Of a stretch of 64,000 nt of DNA, positions 36,365-44,628 are shown piece by piece. This stretch comes from Pseudomonas guariconensis (GTDB lineage Bacteria; Pseudomonadota; Gammaproteobacteria; Pseudomonadales; Pseudomonadaceae), in contig NZ_JAMYBK010000003.1 of the NCBI RefSeq assembly GCF_024127895.1, positions 186,001 through 250,000 of the forward strand, given 5' to 3'. The notes under the pieces are model-generated. The model was not told where the DNA came from. It made no database searches and worked only from the letters and a program-made list of their open reading frames with translations. The position numbers and the translations under genes are program-made. Position 1 is the stretch's first letter; the number at the start of each line of letters is the position of its first letter.

Positions 36365-36865
36365 CTAGAAGTCCAGCGCCAGGCTCTGCCGCCCCTCCAG
36401 GGCGAGCAAGTACTGCTTGGCCGGCAGGCCACCGGCAAAACCGGTGAGGCTGCCCGAGGCGCCGATCACCCGGTGACACGGGGCGATGATCGAGATCGGG
36501 TTGCGCCCATTGGCCGCGCCGACCGCCCGCACGGCGCTGGGGCTGCCGATCTGCCGGGCGATCTCGCTGTAGCTGCGTGTTTCGCCGAAGGGGATGGTCA
36601 ACAGCGCCGCCCACACCTGACGCTGGAAGTCGGTGCCGGCGAAGTCCAGGTCCAGTTCGAAGCGCTGACGCTGGCCGGCGAAGTACTCGCCCAACTGGCG
36701 GGCGGTTTCCACCAGCACGGGGTGGCTATCGTCCCGGTGCAGCCCGCCCAGGCGCACCCGGTTCTCCCGCTCCGCCTCCCACAGCACGGCAGCCAGCCGC
36801 TCGCCCCGCGCCACCAGCGTCAAGGTGCCGACGGGCGATTGCATCAGGGTGAAGGCGCAGGACAT
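36365..36865 (-). CDS. ogt: Methylated-DNA-protein-cysteine methyltransferase
   Basis: A 166-residue suicide alkyltransferase that repairs O6-alkylguanine. The active-site PCHRVIG with its Cys is near residue 134, preceded by the HTH region (TIPFGETRSYSEIARQIGSP) and the RAVGAANGRNPI arginine-finger block. The length fits Ogt, without an Ada regulatory domain. ATG 36865 is chosen from GAGGAG 7 bases upstream; the longer in-frame extension lacks domain content. Confidence 0.93.
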   Translation of the reverse strand: MSCAFTLMQSPVGTLTLVARGERLAAVLWEAERENRVRLGGLHRDDSHPVLVETARQLGEYFAGQRQRFELDLDFAGTDFQRQVWAALLTIPFGETRSYSEIARQIGSPSAVRAVGAANGRNPISIIAPCHRVIGASGSLTGFAGGLPAKQYLLALEGRQSLALDF

Positions 36866-37023
36866 GACGGACTCCTCGGCAAGAAACGATTCCGAGGGAC
36901 TGTACGCGTAACACCGTCGGATTGCATAGTCACCGCCCCGGCGCTTCCAGTGACAGCGGTGACAGTGGTTCGGGCGGCAGTTGCGACTGAAGGCATCGCA
37001 CCCCGCCGCCCGACAGAGGCTAC

Positions 37024-37350
37024 TTACCTGCCGGTGCAGGCAACGGCCATCTCGACATTGGCCGGGGACCTCGGCGTCTGCAGCGCAGCGTCGTTGACGA
37101 TCCGCCTGGCGCGCCCGACGCCCCAGGCCAGGGCCCGGGTCATCGACTCGCCCGGACGGGAGTCGAACGCCTCCTCGTGCATCGCCATGCCGGATGGCGC
37201 ATAGACGCCGATGAACATCTGCGTGGCGCCTGTACGCGACAGTCTCACCCGCACATCGATGCAGGTACCGTCGTCGAGTGTCTCGTCGTGTGTCCGATGA
37301 TGAAGGGTCGGGTCTGCCCAAGACCAGTAAACGTCACCGCGAATTCTCAT
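37024..37350 (-). CDS. Hypothetical protein, 108 residues
   Basis: The start ATG 37350 has an excellent TAGGAGG site. The protein begins MRIRGDVYWSWADPTLHHRT and contains alternating polar strands (TCIDVRVRLSRTGATQMFIG) ending in an AVACTGR tail; there is no signal peptide or TM. I do not recognise the family. The composition suggests a small beta-rich cytoplasmic protein. It heads a minus-strand run of small stress-type genes but has its own leader, with a GACTTTAGTC palindrome at 37364-37373. Confidence 0.6.
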   Translation of the reverse strand: MRIRGDVYWSWADPTLHHRTHDETLDDGTCIDVRVRLSRTGATQMFIGVYAPSGMAMHEEAFDSRPGESMTRALAWGVGRARRIVNDAALQTPRSPANVEMAVACTGR

Positions 37351-37484
37351 GCCGCCTCCTACGACTTTAGTCTTATACGTGTCGGTAGTGGCACCATAGC
37401 GCAAGGCCAGCAGGACGCAACCGCCGTTGGCCGGCCCGAGCGCGGAATCGGACGGTCGGGCGAGGGCCAGGTGTTGGCCAGCCG

Positions 37485-37724
37485 CTAGTCGGGTTTGGGC
37501 CTGGCCTTGTCGCGCGCGCAGGTGCCAGGGTACGACTCGACCCACTTGCGTTCCTGGCTCACCGCGCGAGGGTCATCGTCTTCCCTGCCACCGCCCTCCT
37601 CCTCGTTCATCAGCGGATCGTCGTCAGGGTCGGGTATATCGGGCCGTTCTGGGTCGATCGGGCCGTCAGGTGGTGTCGGGGCGTTCGGGTGCATGCCGCC
37701 TTGTTGCCTCGAGTCAGGGGTCAT
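37485..37724 (-). CDS. Small Pro/Asp-rich disordered protein
   Basis: A 79-residue protein rich in Pro, Asp, Glu and Gly (GPIDPERPDIPDPDDDP, then NEEEGGGREDDDP). The C-terminal part is basic (KWVESYPGTCARDKARPKP). GGGAG precedes ATG 37724 by 8 bases. It is certainly disordered over its first 55 residues. No family recognised. Similar acidic small proteins lie at 38101 and 60175, suggesting a shared stress-related role; this is inference. Confidence 0.6.
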   Translation of the reverse strand: MTPDSRQQGGMHPNAPTPPDGPIDPERPDIPDPDDDPLMNEEEGGGREDDDPRAVSQERKWVESYPGTCARDKARPKPD

Positions 37725-37823
37725 CGTCGTCTCCCTCGGGAAAGTCGCTGTCATCACACCTGGTTGGATGAAAGGCGCCGGGGGCCCGTTCGTTTTATCT
37801 GACGCCATTGGTCGGTCGAGCAG

Positions 37824-37846
37824 TTGGGGCCGCTTTGCAGCCCCAA
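37824..37846. terminator. Hairpin downstream of the metallothionein gene
   Basis: TTGGGGC (37824-37830) pairs with GCCCCAA (37840-37846). It lies 21 bases beyond the metallothionein stop on the minus strand. No U run, so it is only terminator-like. It has the same GGGGCYGC/GCRGCCCC design as the hairpins at 7531, 54925, 56884 and 60137. Confidence 0.45.
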
Positions 37847-37867
37847 ACGCACCAGCCCCCAGGTACA

Positions 37868-38098
37868 TCACGGCGATATCGGGTCGCTCGCCGGAAAGGT
37901 CTCGTCCAGCGCATTGTCCACGTTGGCTTCCCTTGGCTGCACCGCTTCGCCACACTTGCAGTCGGCCATGCGGCACGGCTCGCCGTTGCGGTGGCCGGTG
38001 GCGCAGGCCTCGCAGCAGTACGCCTTGCCATCCTGCAACAGGGCATTGGCGTCCACCGTGCAGGAACAATGGTTACAGGCACAACGTTGCTCGCTCAT
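37868..38098 (-). CDS. bmtA: Bacterial metallothionein (BmtA/SmtA family)
   Basis: A 76-residue metal-binding protein with ten cysteines (residues 6, 8, 11, 13, 28, 29, 32, 42, 47, 49) and His10/His36, arranged as CACNHCSC, CCEAC and CKC. This is the bacterial metallothionein pattern that binds Zn, Cd or Cu in a four-metal cluster. The last 25 residues form an acidic tail (DNALDETFPASDPISP) typical of Pseudomonas members. GAGCTGAG-type site before ATG 38098. It starts two bases after the acidic protein gene, so the two are probably co-transcribed. Confidence 0.92.
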   Translation of the reverse strand: MSEQRCACNHCSCTVDANALLQDGKAYCCEACATGHRNGEPCRMADCKCGEAVQPREANVDNALDETFPASDPISP

Positions 38099-38100
38099 GC

Positions 38101-38580
38101 TCAGCTCCTTTCTCGATCATCGTCATCCCCTTCCACCGGCGATACCCGGTCGGTCCAGGGTTCGCCGTCGAGGGGCGCGGAGCGGGCCAGCTCGGCCTCG
38201 TCCAGGCCGATGCCGCCGCCGATCTCGTGCTCCTCGACCCGGCGCAGGGTCTTGTCCGCCGGCCCTCCGCTGCCGCCCGGCTCACGGGGGTCGCGGGCGC
38301 CGCTCTGGTCATGGAGGGTGTCGGGGCTCAGGTCGTCGAGGGTGACGTTGTCCTCGTGCAAGCTGTCGCTCAGGACCTCGCCACCGCTCATGCCGCTTTC
38401 GGCCACCCGCCGCGGCGGGTAGTCCTGGGCCACCTCCTGGGCCGGGCGCTCATCGCCGGCCCGTCCCTCGCGCTCGTCGTGACGGTCGCTGAAGTCCAGT
38501 TCGCGGACGCTGCCCATGCGGTCCTCGGTATCGTCGATCTCGGCCTGTGGCCGGTGTTTCGGGTCGTCTGGCTGGGGCAT
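38101..38580 (-). CDS. Acidic disordered protein, 159 residues
   Basis: A strongly acidic, low-hydrophobic protein (PQPDDPKHRPQAEIDDTEDR at the start; many Asp, Glu, Gly, Arg). No catalytic motif is visible. Pseudomonas homologues are sometimes labelled serine kinase/phosphatase, but I see no kinase or phosphatase signature to support that. ATG 38580 lies 7 bases from GGAG; an overlapping GTG at 38583 is the alternative. Followed at once by metallothionein and divergent from ligD, in a stress-gene context. Confidence 0.65.
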   Translation of the reverse strand: MPQPDDPKHRPQAEIDDTEDRMGSVRELDFSDRHDEREGRAGDERPAQEVAQDYPPRRVAESGMSGGEVLSDSLHEDNVTLDDLSPDTLHDQSGARDPREPGGSGGPADKTLRRVEEHEIGGGIGLDEAELARSAPLDGEPWTDRVSPVEGDDDDRERS

Positions 38581-38742
38581 CACGGCTCTCCGTCAGGTGG
38601 GTTCATCTGGTCGACTGCCGACGCGGGGCAATGATTCAGAGTTTCTGCTGGATGGCGGCACCAGCCGCCTCGAAAATTTGAACTCTCCCCGCCAGCGCTC
38701 CCTCCCACCTCTAGAGACCCGCGAACCGTCCCGGAGCCCGCC

Positions 38743-41238
38743 ATGGCCAAGCCCCTGCAGGAGTACCAGCGCAAACGCGACTTCGACGCCACGCCCGAGC
38801 CGTCCGGCAAGCGTCGCCACGGGCAGCAGGCCCACGCACTGCAGTACTGCATCCAGAAGCACGACGCCAGCCACCTGCACTACGACTTCCGCCTGGAACT
38901 GGACGGCACCCTCAAGAGCTGGGCCATCCCCAAGGGCCCCTCCCTCGACCCCACGGTGCGCCGCCTGGCGGTGCACGTGGAGGACCACCCGCTGGACTAC
39001 GCCGATTTCGAAGGGCACATCCCCGAAGGCCACTACGGCGCCGGCGACGTGATCGTCTGGGACCGCGGTGTCTGGCAGCCGGAGGGCGACCCCCACGCCG
39101 CCTACGCCAAGGGCAAGCTGCGCTTTCGCCTGCAGGGCGAGAAGCTGGCCGGTGCGTGGAACCTGTTCCGTACCCACCTGGCTGGCAAGAAGGAGCAATG
39201 GCTGCTGGTCAAGTCCCACGATGGCGCGGCGCGCAGCGAGGCCGACTACTGCATCGTCGAGGCCGAGCCCGACAGCGTCCTCAGCGAACGCACCCTGGTG
39301 CCTCGTCGAGCCAAGGCCAGCGCCGCCAGCGAACGCCCCGCCAGCCCCCGCAAGCGCCCCGGCAAGGCCGAGCTGCCAGCACTGCTGCAACCGCAACTGG
39401 CCACGCTGGTCGACGCCCCGCCCGCCGGCGACTGGCGCTACGAGGTCAAGTTCGACGGCTACCGCATCCTCGCCCGCGTCGACGGCGACGACGTGCGCCT
39501 GTTCACCCGCAACGGCCATGACTGGAGTGCCCGAATGCCGCGCCAGGTGGCCGCCCTGGGCAAACTCAAGCTGGCCTGCGCCTGGCTCGACGGCGAGGTG
39601 GTGGTGCCCGGCGAACACGGCATGGCCGACTTCCAAGCCTTGCAGAACGCCTTCGACACCGAGCACGACGAACGCATCATCTACTACCTGTTCGACCTGC
39701 CATTCCTCGGCGGCCAGGACCTGCGCCAGGTGCCCCTAGAGAAACGCCGGGAGACGCTGCGCCAGTTGCTGGACGGGCACGAGTCGGACCTGCTCAGGTA
39801 CTCCGCCGACTTCGAGCAGCCGGTCCAGGCCCTGCTCGACAGCGCCTGCCGCCTGCAGCTCGAGGGCCTGATCGGCAAGCGCGCCGGCAGCCCCTACCGA
39901 GGCCGGCGCAGCAGCGACTGGATCAAGCTCAAGTGCAAGCAACGCCAGGAGTTCGTGATCGTCGGCTATACCGACCCGAAGGGCAGCCGCGCCGGCCTTG
40001 GCGCCCTGCTGCTGGCCCTGCACGACAACGACAGCGGCGCGCTGCGCTATGCCGGCAAGGTCGGCACCGGTTTCAGCACCACCACCCTGCACAGCCTGCA
40101 GGCGCGCCTCGCCCCCCTGGAGATCGCCAAGCCGGCCCTGGCCAGGCCGCCGACCGGCGCCGAGGCCCGCGGCGTACACTGGCTGCAGCCACGGCTGCTG
40201 GCCGAAGTGGCCTACGCCCAGATGACCCGCGACGGCGTGGTGCGCCACGCGGTGTTCCATGGCCTGCGCGACGACAAGACGGCCACCGCCATCGACCTGG
40301 AGCGCGCCATGCCCAAGAGCCAAGTGTCGACAACCACCACCAGGGCCTGCGGGCCGACGATACCCGGCAACCTGCGCCTGACCCACCCCGACCGGGTGAT
40401 CGACGCCACCTGCGGCGTGACCAAACGCCAGGTCGCCGAGTACTACGCCGAGGTCGCCGACTGGATCCTGCCGCAGCTCGAGCACCGCCCCGTCGCCCTG
40501 GTACGCGCCCCCGACGGCCTCGGCGGCGAACTGTTCTTCCAGAAGAACGCCGGCCAGTTGCACATCCCTGGCGTGGTCAGCTACAGCAAGGCGCAGGCCG
40601 GCCAGGCGGCGATGATCCTCAACAGCGCCGAGAGCCTGCTGGGCGCGGTGCAGATGAACATGCTCGAACTGCACACCTGGAACGGCACCGACAAGGACTT
40701 CGACCGGCCCGACCGCTTCGTCCTCGACCTCGACCCCGACCCGGCGTTGCCCTGGAAGGCCATGCTCGAAGCCACCCAGCTGACCCTCACCCTGCTCGAT
40801 GAGCTGGGCCTGAAGGTGTTCCTCAAGACCAGCGGCGGCAAGGGCATCCACCTGGTGGTACCACTGACCCGCCGCGCCGATTGGGACGAGGTGAAGGACT
40901 TCAGCCACGCCGTCGTCGACCACCTGGCCGGGCTGTTCCCCGACCGCCTGAGCGCGGTGTCCGGGCCGAAGAACCGAATCGGGCGGATCTTCATCGACTA
41001 CCTGCGCAACGGCAAGGGCGCCACCACCGTCAGCGCCTATTCTCTGCGGGCCCGCGAGGGCCTGCCGGTGTCGGTGCCGATCTGGCGGGAAGAGCTGGCC
41101 CAACTCAAGGGCGCCAACCAGTGGCACATCGGCAATGTGCGCGAGCGCTTGGCCGAGGTCGACGACCCTTGGGCCGACTTCGGCAAGACCCGCCAATCGA
41201 TCACCGCGCGCATGCGCAAGCGACTGGGGCTGGGCTGA
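38743..41238 (+). CDS. ligD: Multifunctional DNA ligase D (NHEJ)
   Basis: An 831-residue end-joining enzyme that acts with Ku on double-strand breaks. Order: 3'-phosphoesterase (about 1-180, metal-site His40, His46, His82), ATP-dependent ligase (about 215-520, adenylated K236 in VKFDGYR), and primase-polymerase (about 535-825, catalytic D662 and D664 in LDLDPDP). This order and length match P. aeruginosa LigD (840 residues). CCGGAG precedes ATG 38743. It is divergent from the acidic protein. Its stop overlaps the next ATG, leading a plus-strand operon. Confidence 0.95.
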   Translation: MAKPLQEYQRKRDFDATPEPSGKRRHGQQAHALQYCIQKHDASHLHYDFRLELDGTLKSWAIPKGPSLDPTVRRLAVHVEDHPLDYADFEGHIPEGHYGAGDVIVWDRGVWQPEGDPHAAYAKGKLRFRLQGEKLAGAWNLFRTHLAGKKEQWLLVKSHDGAARSEADYCIVEAEPDSVLSERTLVPRRAKASAASERPASPRKRPGKAELPALLQPQLATLVDAPPAGDWRYEVKFDGYRILARVDGDDVRLFTRNGHDWSARMPRQVAALGKLKLACAWLDGEVVVPGEHGMADFQALQNAFDTEHDERIIYYLFDLPFLGGQDLRQVPLEKRRETLRQLLDGHESDLLRYSADFEQPVQALLDSACRLQLEGLIGKRAGSPYRGRRSSDWIKLKCKQRQEFVIVGYTDPKGSRAGLGALLLALHDNDSGALRYAGKVGTGFSTTTLHSLQARLAPLEIAKPALARPPTGAEARGVHWLQPRLLAEVAYAQMTRDGVVRHAVFHGLRDDKTATAIDLERAMPKSQVSTTTTRACGPTIPGNLRLTHPDRVIDATCGVTKRQVAEYYAEVADWILPQLEHRPVALVRAPDGLGGELFFQKNAGQLHIPGVVSYSKAQAGQAAMILNSAESLLGAVQMNMLELHTWNGTDKDFDRPDRFVLDLDPDPALPWKAMLEATQLTLTLLDELGLKVFLKTSGGKGIHLVVPLTRRADWDEVKDFSHAVVDHLAGLFPDRLSAVSGPKNRIGRIFIDYLRNGKGATTVSAYSLRAREGLPVSVPIWREELAQLKGANQWHIGNVRERLAEVDDPWADFGKTRQSITARMRKRLGLG

Positions 41239-41486
41239 TGGAGCGGCTGATCGACCTGCTACAGTGGCCGGCGATGGTGCTGACCGTACTGGCCGCCTGG
41301 TGCATTGGCTCGCGTCAGCCCCGGCGGCGGCGGATCGGGTTCTGCTGCTTCATCAGCAGCAATGTGCTGTGGGTGATCTGGGGCTGGCACGTGCAGGCGT
41401 GGGCCTTGATCGTCCTGCAGTTCTGCCTGTGCGCCATGAATCTGCGTGGCTGGAAGAAGAACACCCCGGTGGAGCATACCCCATGA
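41238..41486 (+). CDS. Small membrane protein after LigD
   Basis: An 82-residue protein with hydrophobic segments at about 5-24, 33-50 and 51-68, separated by a basic SRQPRRRR loop. TGATG overlap couples it to ligD, and its stop overlaps the next gene (ATGA). No family is recognised with certainty; it resembles small nicotinamide-transporter-like/amino-acid transporter-associated membrane proteins of Proteobacteria. Its constant link to ligD in the operon is positional only. Confidence 0.65.
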   Translation: MERLIDLLQWPAMVLTVLAAWCIGSRQPRRRRIGFCCFISSNVLWVIWGWHVQAWALIVLQFCLCAMNLRGWKKNTPVEHTP

Positions 41487-42526
41487 GCATCGTCCAGGAC
41501 TTCGACCTGACCCATCTCGACCGCCTGTTGCGCACGTTCACCGAACGGCCCCAGGCGCTGAACCTCGACACTCAGCTGCTGGCGCTGATGCAGGCGTTGC
41601 AGGCCGACCACCTCGACCTGCTGCCACTGCCCGGCCAGGGCCATACCCTGCAGCGCTGGCAGACCCTGGCGCGCATCGCTGGCTGCGACCTGGCCTTGGC
41701 CAAGCTCTACGAGGGCCATACCGATGCCCTGGCGATCCTCGCCGAATGCGCCGCGCCGCACCTGGTGGGCGACGGCATCTGGGGAGTGTGGGCCGCCGAG
41801 CCGCCGGATGCCCGCGCACGCATCGTCGCACGTGACGGCGAGCGGGTGCGCCTCGGCGGGCGCAAGGCCTGGTGTTCCGGCGCCTTGCAGATCGACCGGG
41901 CGTTGATCACTGCCTGGGCCGACGACACGCAGCCACAGCTGGTGGCCATCGAGCTGTCGCACCCCAGCCAGCGCATCCAGGCAGACCGTTGGCAGGCGGT
42001 GGGCATGGCCACCACCACCAGTGTCGAGATCGCATTCGACGACAGCCCCGGCATCGCCGTCGGTCGCCCCGGCCAGTACCTGTCGCGCCCGGGGTTCTGG
42101 CACGGTGGTGCCGGCATCGCTGCCTGCTGGTACGGCGCCGCCGAGGCCCTGGCCGACTACCTGCGCGAGCAGTGCCGCAAGCCACGCCCCGATGTCCACG
42201 CCGAGGCTCATCTGGGGGCGGTGGACGCCGCGCTGTTCGGCGCCCGCGCCGCCCTGCGCGAATGCGCCGCCTGGATCGACCGGCAGCCGACCGCCGATGC
42301 CAGCTTCGAAGTCCGCCGCACCCGCGCCCAGGTGGAGCAGGCGGTCGAGCAGGTGATCCGTCACGTGGGTCGTGCGCTAGGGGCCACGCCCTTCTGTCGC
42401 AGCAGCCATTTCGCCAGGCTCAGCGCCGACTTGCCCGTGTACCTGCGCCAGAGCCACGCCGAGCGTGACCTGGCAGCGCTCGGGCAACAGCTGGCCCAGG
42501 TGCCGGCAGGTGCGTGGCAGCTATGA
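41483..42526 (+). CDS. Acyl-CoA dehydrogenase-like protein
   Basis: A 347-residue protein with the acyl-CoA dehydrogenase fold in reduced form: an N-terminal helical part, a middle beta domain (GIWGVWAAEPPDARARIVAR, then RLGGRKAWCSGA) and a C-terminal helical bundle. The usual catalytic Glu motif (YEGSSE-type) is not visible, so it may oxidise a non-CoA substrate or lack dehydrogenase activity. It overlaps neighbours by ATGA on both sides, in a unit with a PIG-L deacetylase, a methyltransferase and a glycosyltransferase. Confidence 0.75.
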   Translation: MSIVQDFDLTHLDRLLRTFTERPQALNLDTQLLALMQALQADHLDLLPLPGQGHTLQRWQTLARIAGCDLALAKLYEGHTDALAILAECAAPHLVGDGIWGVWAAEPPDARARIVARDGERVRLGGRKAWCSGALQIDRALITAWADDTQPQLVAIELSHPSQRIQADRWQAVGMATTTSVEIAFDDSPGIAVGRPGQYLSRPGFWHGGAGIAACWYGAAEALADYLREQCRKPRPDVHAEAHLGAVDAALFGARAALRECAAWIDRQPTADASFEVRRTRAQVEQAVEQVIRHVGRALGATPFCRSSHFARLSADLPVYLRQSHAERDLAALGQQLAQVPAGAWQL

Positions 42527-43278
42527 GCGAGAACCGCATCCAGGCCAGCCGCGGCACGCCCTGGAGCGCCTGGCAGCACTCGGCGCACCTGGCCCGGGCC
42601 AGTTGGATCAGCCCCGATCAGCTATGCCCGCCGGGCCGGCGCCTGGTCCTGGTGGCGCCGCACCCGGACGACGAGGTTCTCATGGCCGGCGGGCTGCTGG
42701 CGGGCTTTCACGGCCGAGAACAGGACCTGCTGCTGATCTCGGTCAGCGATGGCGAGGCCAGCCACCCCGGGTCCGCGCACTGGACCGAGCATCGCCTGCG
42801 GCGCCAGCGGCCGCTGGAGAGCCGCCACGCCCTGCAACACTTGGAGCTGGACCTCAACCAACTGCAATGGCACCGGCTCAACCTCAAGGACGGTGCCGTG
42901 GCCCGCGACGAGGCGTTCCTGGTCAACCACCTGGGCCAGGCGCTCAAGCCCGGCGACCTGCTGCTGACCACCTGGCGCGGCGACGGTCATGCCGATCACG
43001 AGGCGGTCGGCCGCGCCGCGGCCCAGGCCGCCCGGGCCCGCCAGGCGCAGTTGGCCGAGGTACCGGTATGGGCCTGGCACTGGGCTCAACCCGACGATCC
43101 CCGCCTGCCCTGGCCCCGCGCCCACCGCCTGCAACTGGACGAGACGCGCCTGGCGCGCAAACGCCTGGCCATCGCCGCCCATGCCAGCCAGCTGGCGCCG
43201 GACCAGGGGCGCCCGCCGGTGCTCCCGTCCAGCCTGCTGGAATGCCTGCTGCAACCTTTCGAACTGGTGCTGCTTTGA
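42523..43278 (+). CDS. PIG-L family deacetylase
   Basis: A 251-residue LmbE/PIG-L zinc deacetylase. The zinc/catalytic motif is HPDDE at residues 47-51 (VAPHPDDEVLMAGGLLAG), with the third ligand in GDGHADHEAVG. The family removes N-acetyl from GlcNAc-type sugars, as in MshB and BshB. It has an N-terminal extension of about 35 residues and no signal peptide. ATGA overlap with the acyl-CoA dehydrogenase-like gene. Its substrate might be made or used by the glycosyltransferase encoded two genes later. Confidence 0.88.
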   Translation: MSENRIQASRGTPWSAWQHSAHLARASWISPDQLCPPGRRLVLVAPHPDDEVLMAGGLLAGFHGREQDLLLISVSDGEASHPGSAHWTEHRLRRQRPLESRHALQHLELDLNQLQWHRLNLKDGAVARDEAFLVNHLGQALKPGDLLLTTWRGDGHADHEAVGRAAAQAARARQAQLAEVPVWAWHWAQPDDPRLPWPRAHRLQLDETRLARKRLAIAAHASQLAPDQGRPPVLPSSLLECLLQPFELVLL

Positions 43279-43295
43279 ATGGAAACGGAGTTGCC

Positions 43296-43895
43296 ATGAC
43301 CCTCGATGCACAGTATTTCGCTGAGCTGTACGCCACCAACGACGATCCCTGGGCCTTCCGCACCCGCTGGTACGAGCGGCGCAAACGCGCGCTGGCGATG
43401 GCCTGCCTGCCGCGCCAGTGCTACCCGCGCATCTTCGAGCCAGCCTGCGCCAACGGCGAACTGAGCGTTCAACTGGCCGAGCGCTGCGCCAGCCTGCTCT
43501 GCCAGGACATCGACAGCACCGCCGTGAGCCTCGCCCGCGAGCGCCTGGCCGGCGTGGCACATGCCAGCGTCGAGCAGGGCCGGCTGCCGGCGGACTGGCC
43601 CGCCGGGCGCTTCGACCTGATCGTCCTCAGCGAGATCGGCTATTACCTGGACCCGGCCGAGTGGCTGCACGTGATCGAGCGGGCCGTGGACAGCCTGAGC
43701 GACGACGGCGGCCTGCTGGCCTGCCACTGGCGCCATCCGATCGCCGGCTGCCCCCAGGACGGTGACCAGGTGCATGCGCTGATGGCCCACCACCTGCCAC
43801 TGTATCCGCTGTTGCGCCACGAGGAAGCGGACTTCGTGCTGGCGTACTGGTCGTGCCGGCCCAACGTGCTCGACCTGGACGAGACCTGCCCATGA
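43296..43895 (+). CDS. SAM-dependent methyltransferase, NodS-like
   Basis: A 199-residue class I methyltransferase. The N-terminus AQYFAELYATNDDPWAFRTR is characteristic of the NodS-like group, and motif I is modified to RIFEPACANGELSVQLA. The acidic SAM residue is in LLCQDID, and the post-I segment is FDLIVLSEIGYYL. NodS N-methylates deacetylated chito-oligosaccharide, so pairing with a PIG-L deacetylase is suggestive. CGGAG precedes ATG 43296; the stop overlaps the glycosyltransferase start (ATGA). Confidence 0.85.
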   Translation: MTLDAQYFAELYATNDDPWAFRTRWYERRKRALAMACLPRQCYPRIFEPACANGELSVQLAERCASLLCQDIDSTAVSLARERLAGVAHASVEQGRLPADWPAGRFDLIVLSEIGYYLDPAEWLHVIERAVDSLSDDGGLLACHWRHPIAGCPQDGDQVHALMAHHLPLYPLLRHEEADFVLAYWSCRPNVLDLDETCP

Positions 43896-44554
43896 TCGCG
43901 GTGATCATTCCCGCCCACAACGAAGCCCGCTGGCTCGGCCGATGCCTTGCGGCGGTCAAGGCCGCTGCGGTCCAGGCCCGGTGCGCCGGGCACTGCGTCG
44001 AGGTGCTGGTGGTGCTGGACCGCTGCAGCGACGCCAGCGCCGCCATTGCCCGTCGCCATGGCGTGCAGACCCTGGCGGTGGAAGCCGGCAACGTCGGCAT
44101 CGCCCGCCGCGTCGGGGCGGCGCTGATGCTCGAACGCGGGGCTCGCTGGCTGGCCTTCACCGACGCCGACAGCCGGGTGCCATTGCACTGGCTGCTGTCG
44201 CAGGTGCAGTTCGCCGCCGATGCAGTGTGCGGCACGGTGCACGTCGAACGCTGGCAGCCATGGCAGAAGGCGGCCCTGCGCGAGTTGTACCGCAGCCGTT
44301 ACGAGGCGCGCGAGGGGCACCGCCATGTGCATGGCGCCAACCTTGGCGTGTGTGCCCGCGCCTATGAGCGGGTGGGAGGTTTCCTGCCGTTGCCGACCCA
44401 TGAGGATGTCCACCTGGTGCGGGCGCTGGAAGCCAGTGGTGCGCAGATCGTCTGGACGGCGCGGCACAGCGTGGCGACCAGTAGTCGCCGGGGCAGTCGG
44501 GCGCGGGATGGGTTCGGGGACTACTTGGCGGGGCTGGAGACTTCGCTGTCGTAG
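43892..44554 (+). CDS. Glycosyltransferase family 2
   Basis: A 220-residue GT-A glycosyltransferase. The N-terminal IAVIIPAHNEARWLGRCL nucleotide-sugar motif, the DADSR metal motif (about residue 90) and LPTHEDVHLVRAL with the catalytic-base ED are visible. There are no TM segments, so it is cytoplasmic or peripheral. Last gene of the ligD-led operon. Donor and acceptor are unknown; context with deacetylase and NodS-like methyltransferase points to a modified amino-sugar product. Confidence 0.85.
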   Translation: MIAVIIPAHNEARWLGRCLAAVKAAAVQARCAGHCVEVLVVLDRCSDASAAIARRHGVQTLAVEAGNVGIARRVGAALMLERGARWLAFTDADSRVPLHWLLSQVQFAADAVCGTVHVERWQPWQKAALRELYRSRYEAREGHRHVHGANLGVCARAYERVGGFLPLPTHEDVHLVRALEASGAQIVWTARHSVATSSRRGSRARDGFGDYLAGLETSLS

Positions 44555-44587
44555 CGGCTTACCGGCGATGGGCTGCGCAGCAGCCCC
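44555..44587. repeat. Partial REP unit
   Basis: A single inverted half-unit (CGGCTTACCGGCGATGGGCT followed by GCGCAGCAGCCCC) sits between the glycosyltransferase stop and the convergent ku stop. The core CCGGC arm is degenerate (TTACCGGC). Confidence 0.65.
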
Positions 44588-44628
44588 ATGACTCCCAAGC
44601 CTCCCCGACCGGCCGGCCTACATTGCCA

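Noticed and set aside
38101..38580. Annotation of the acidic protein as a serine kinase/phosphatase
   Set aside because: No kinase or phosphatase motif can be seen; the sequence is low-complexity and acidic.
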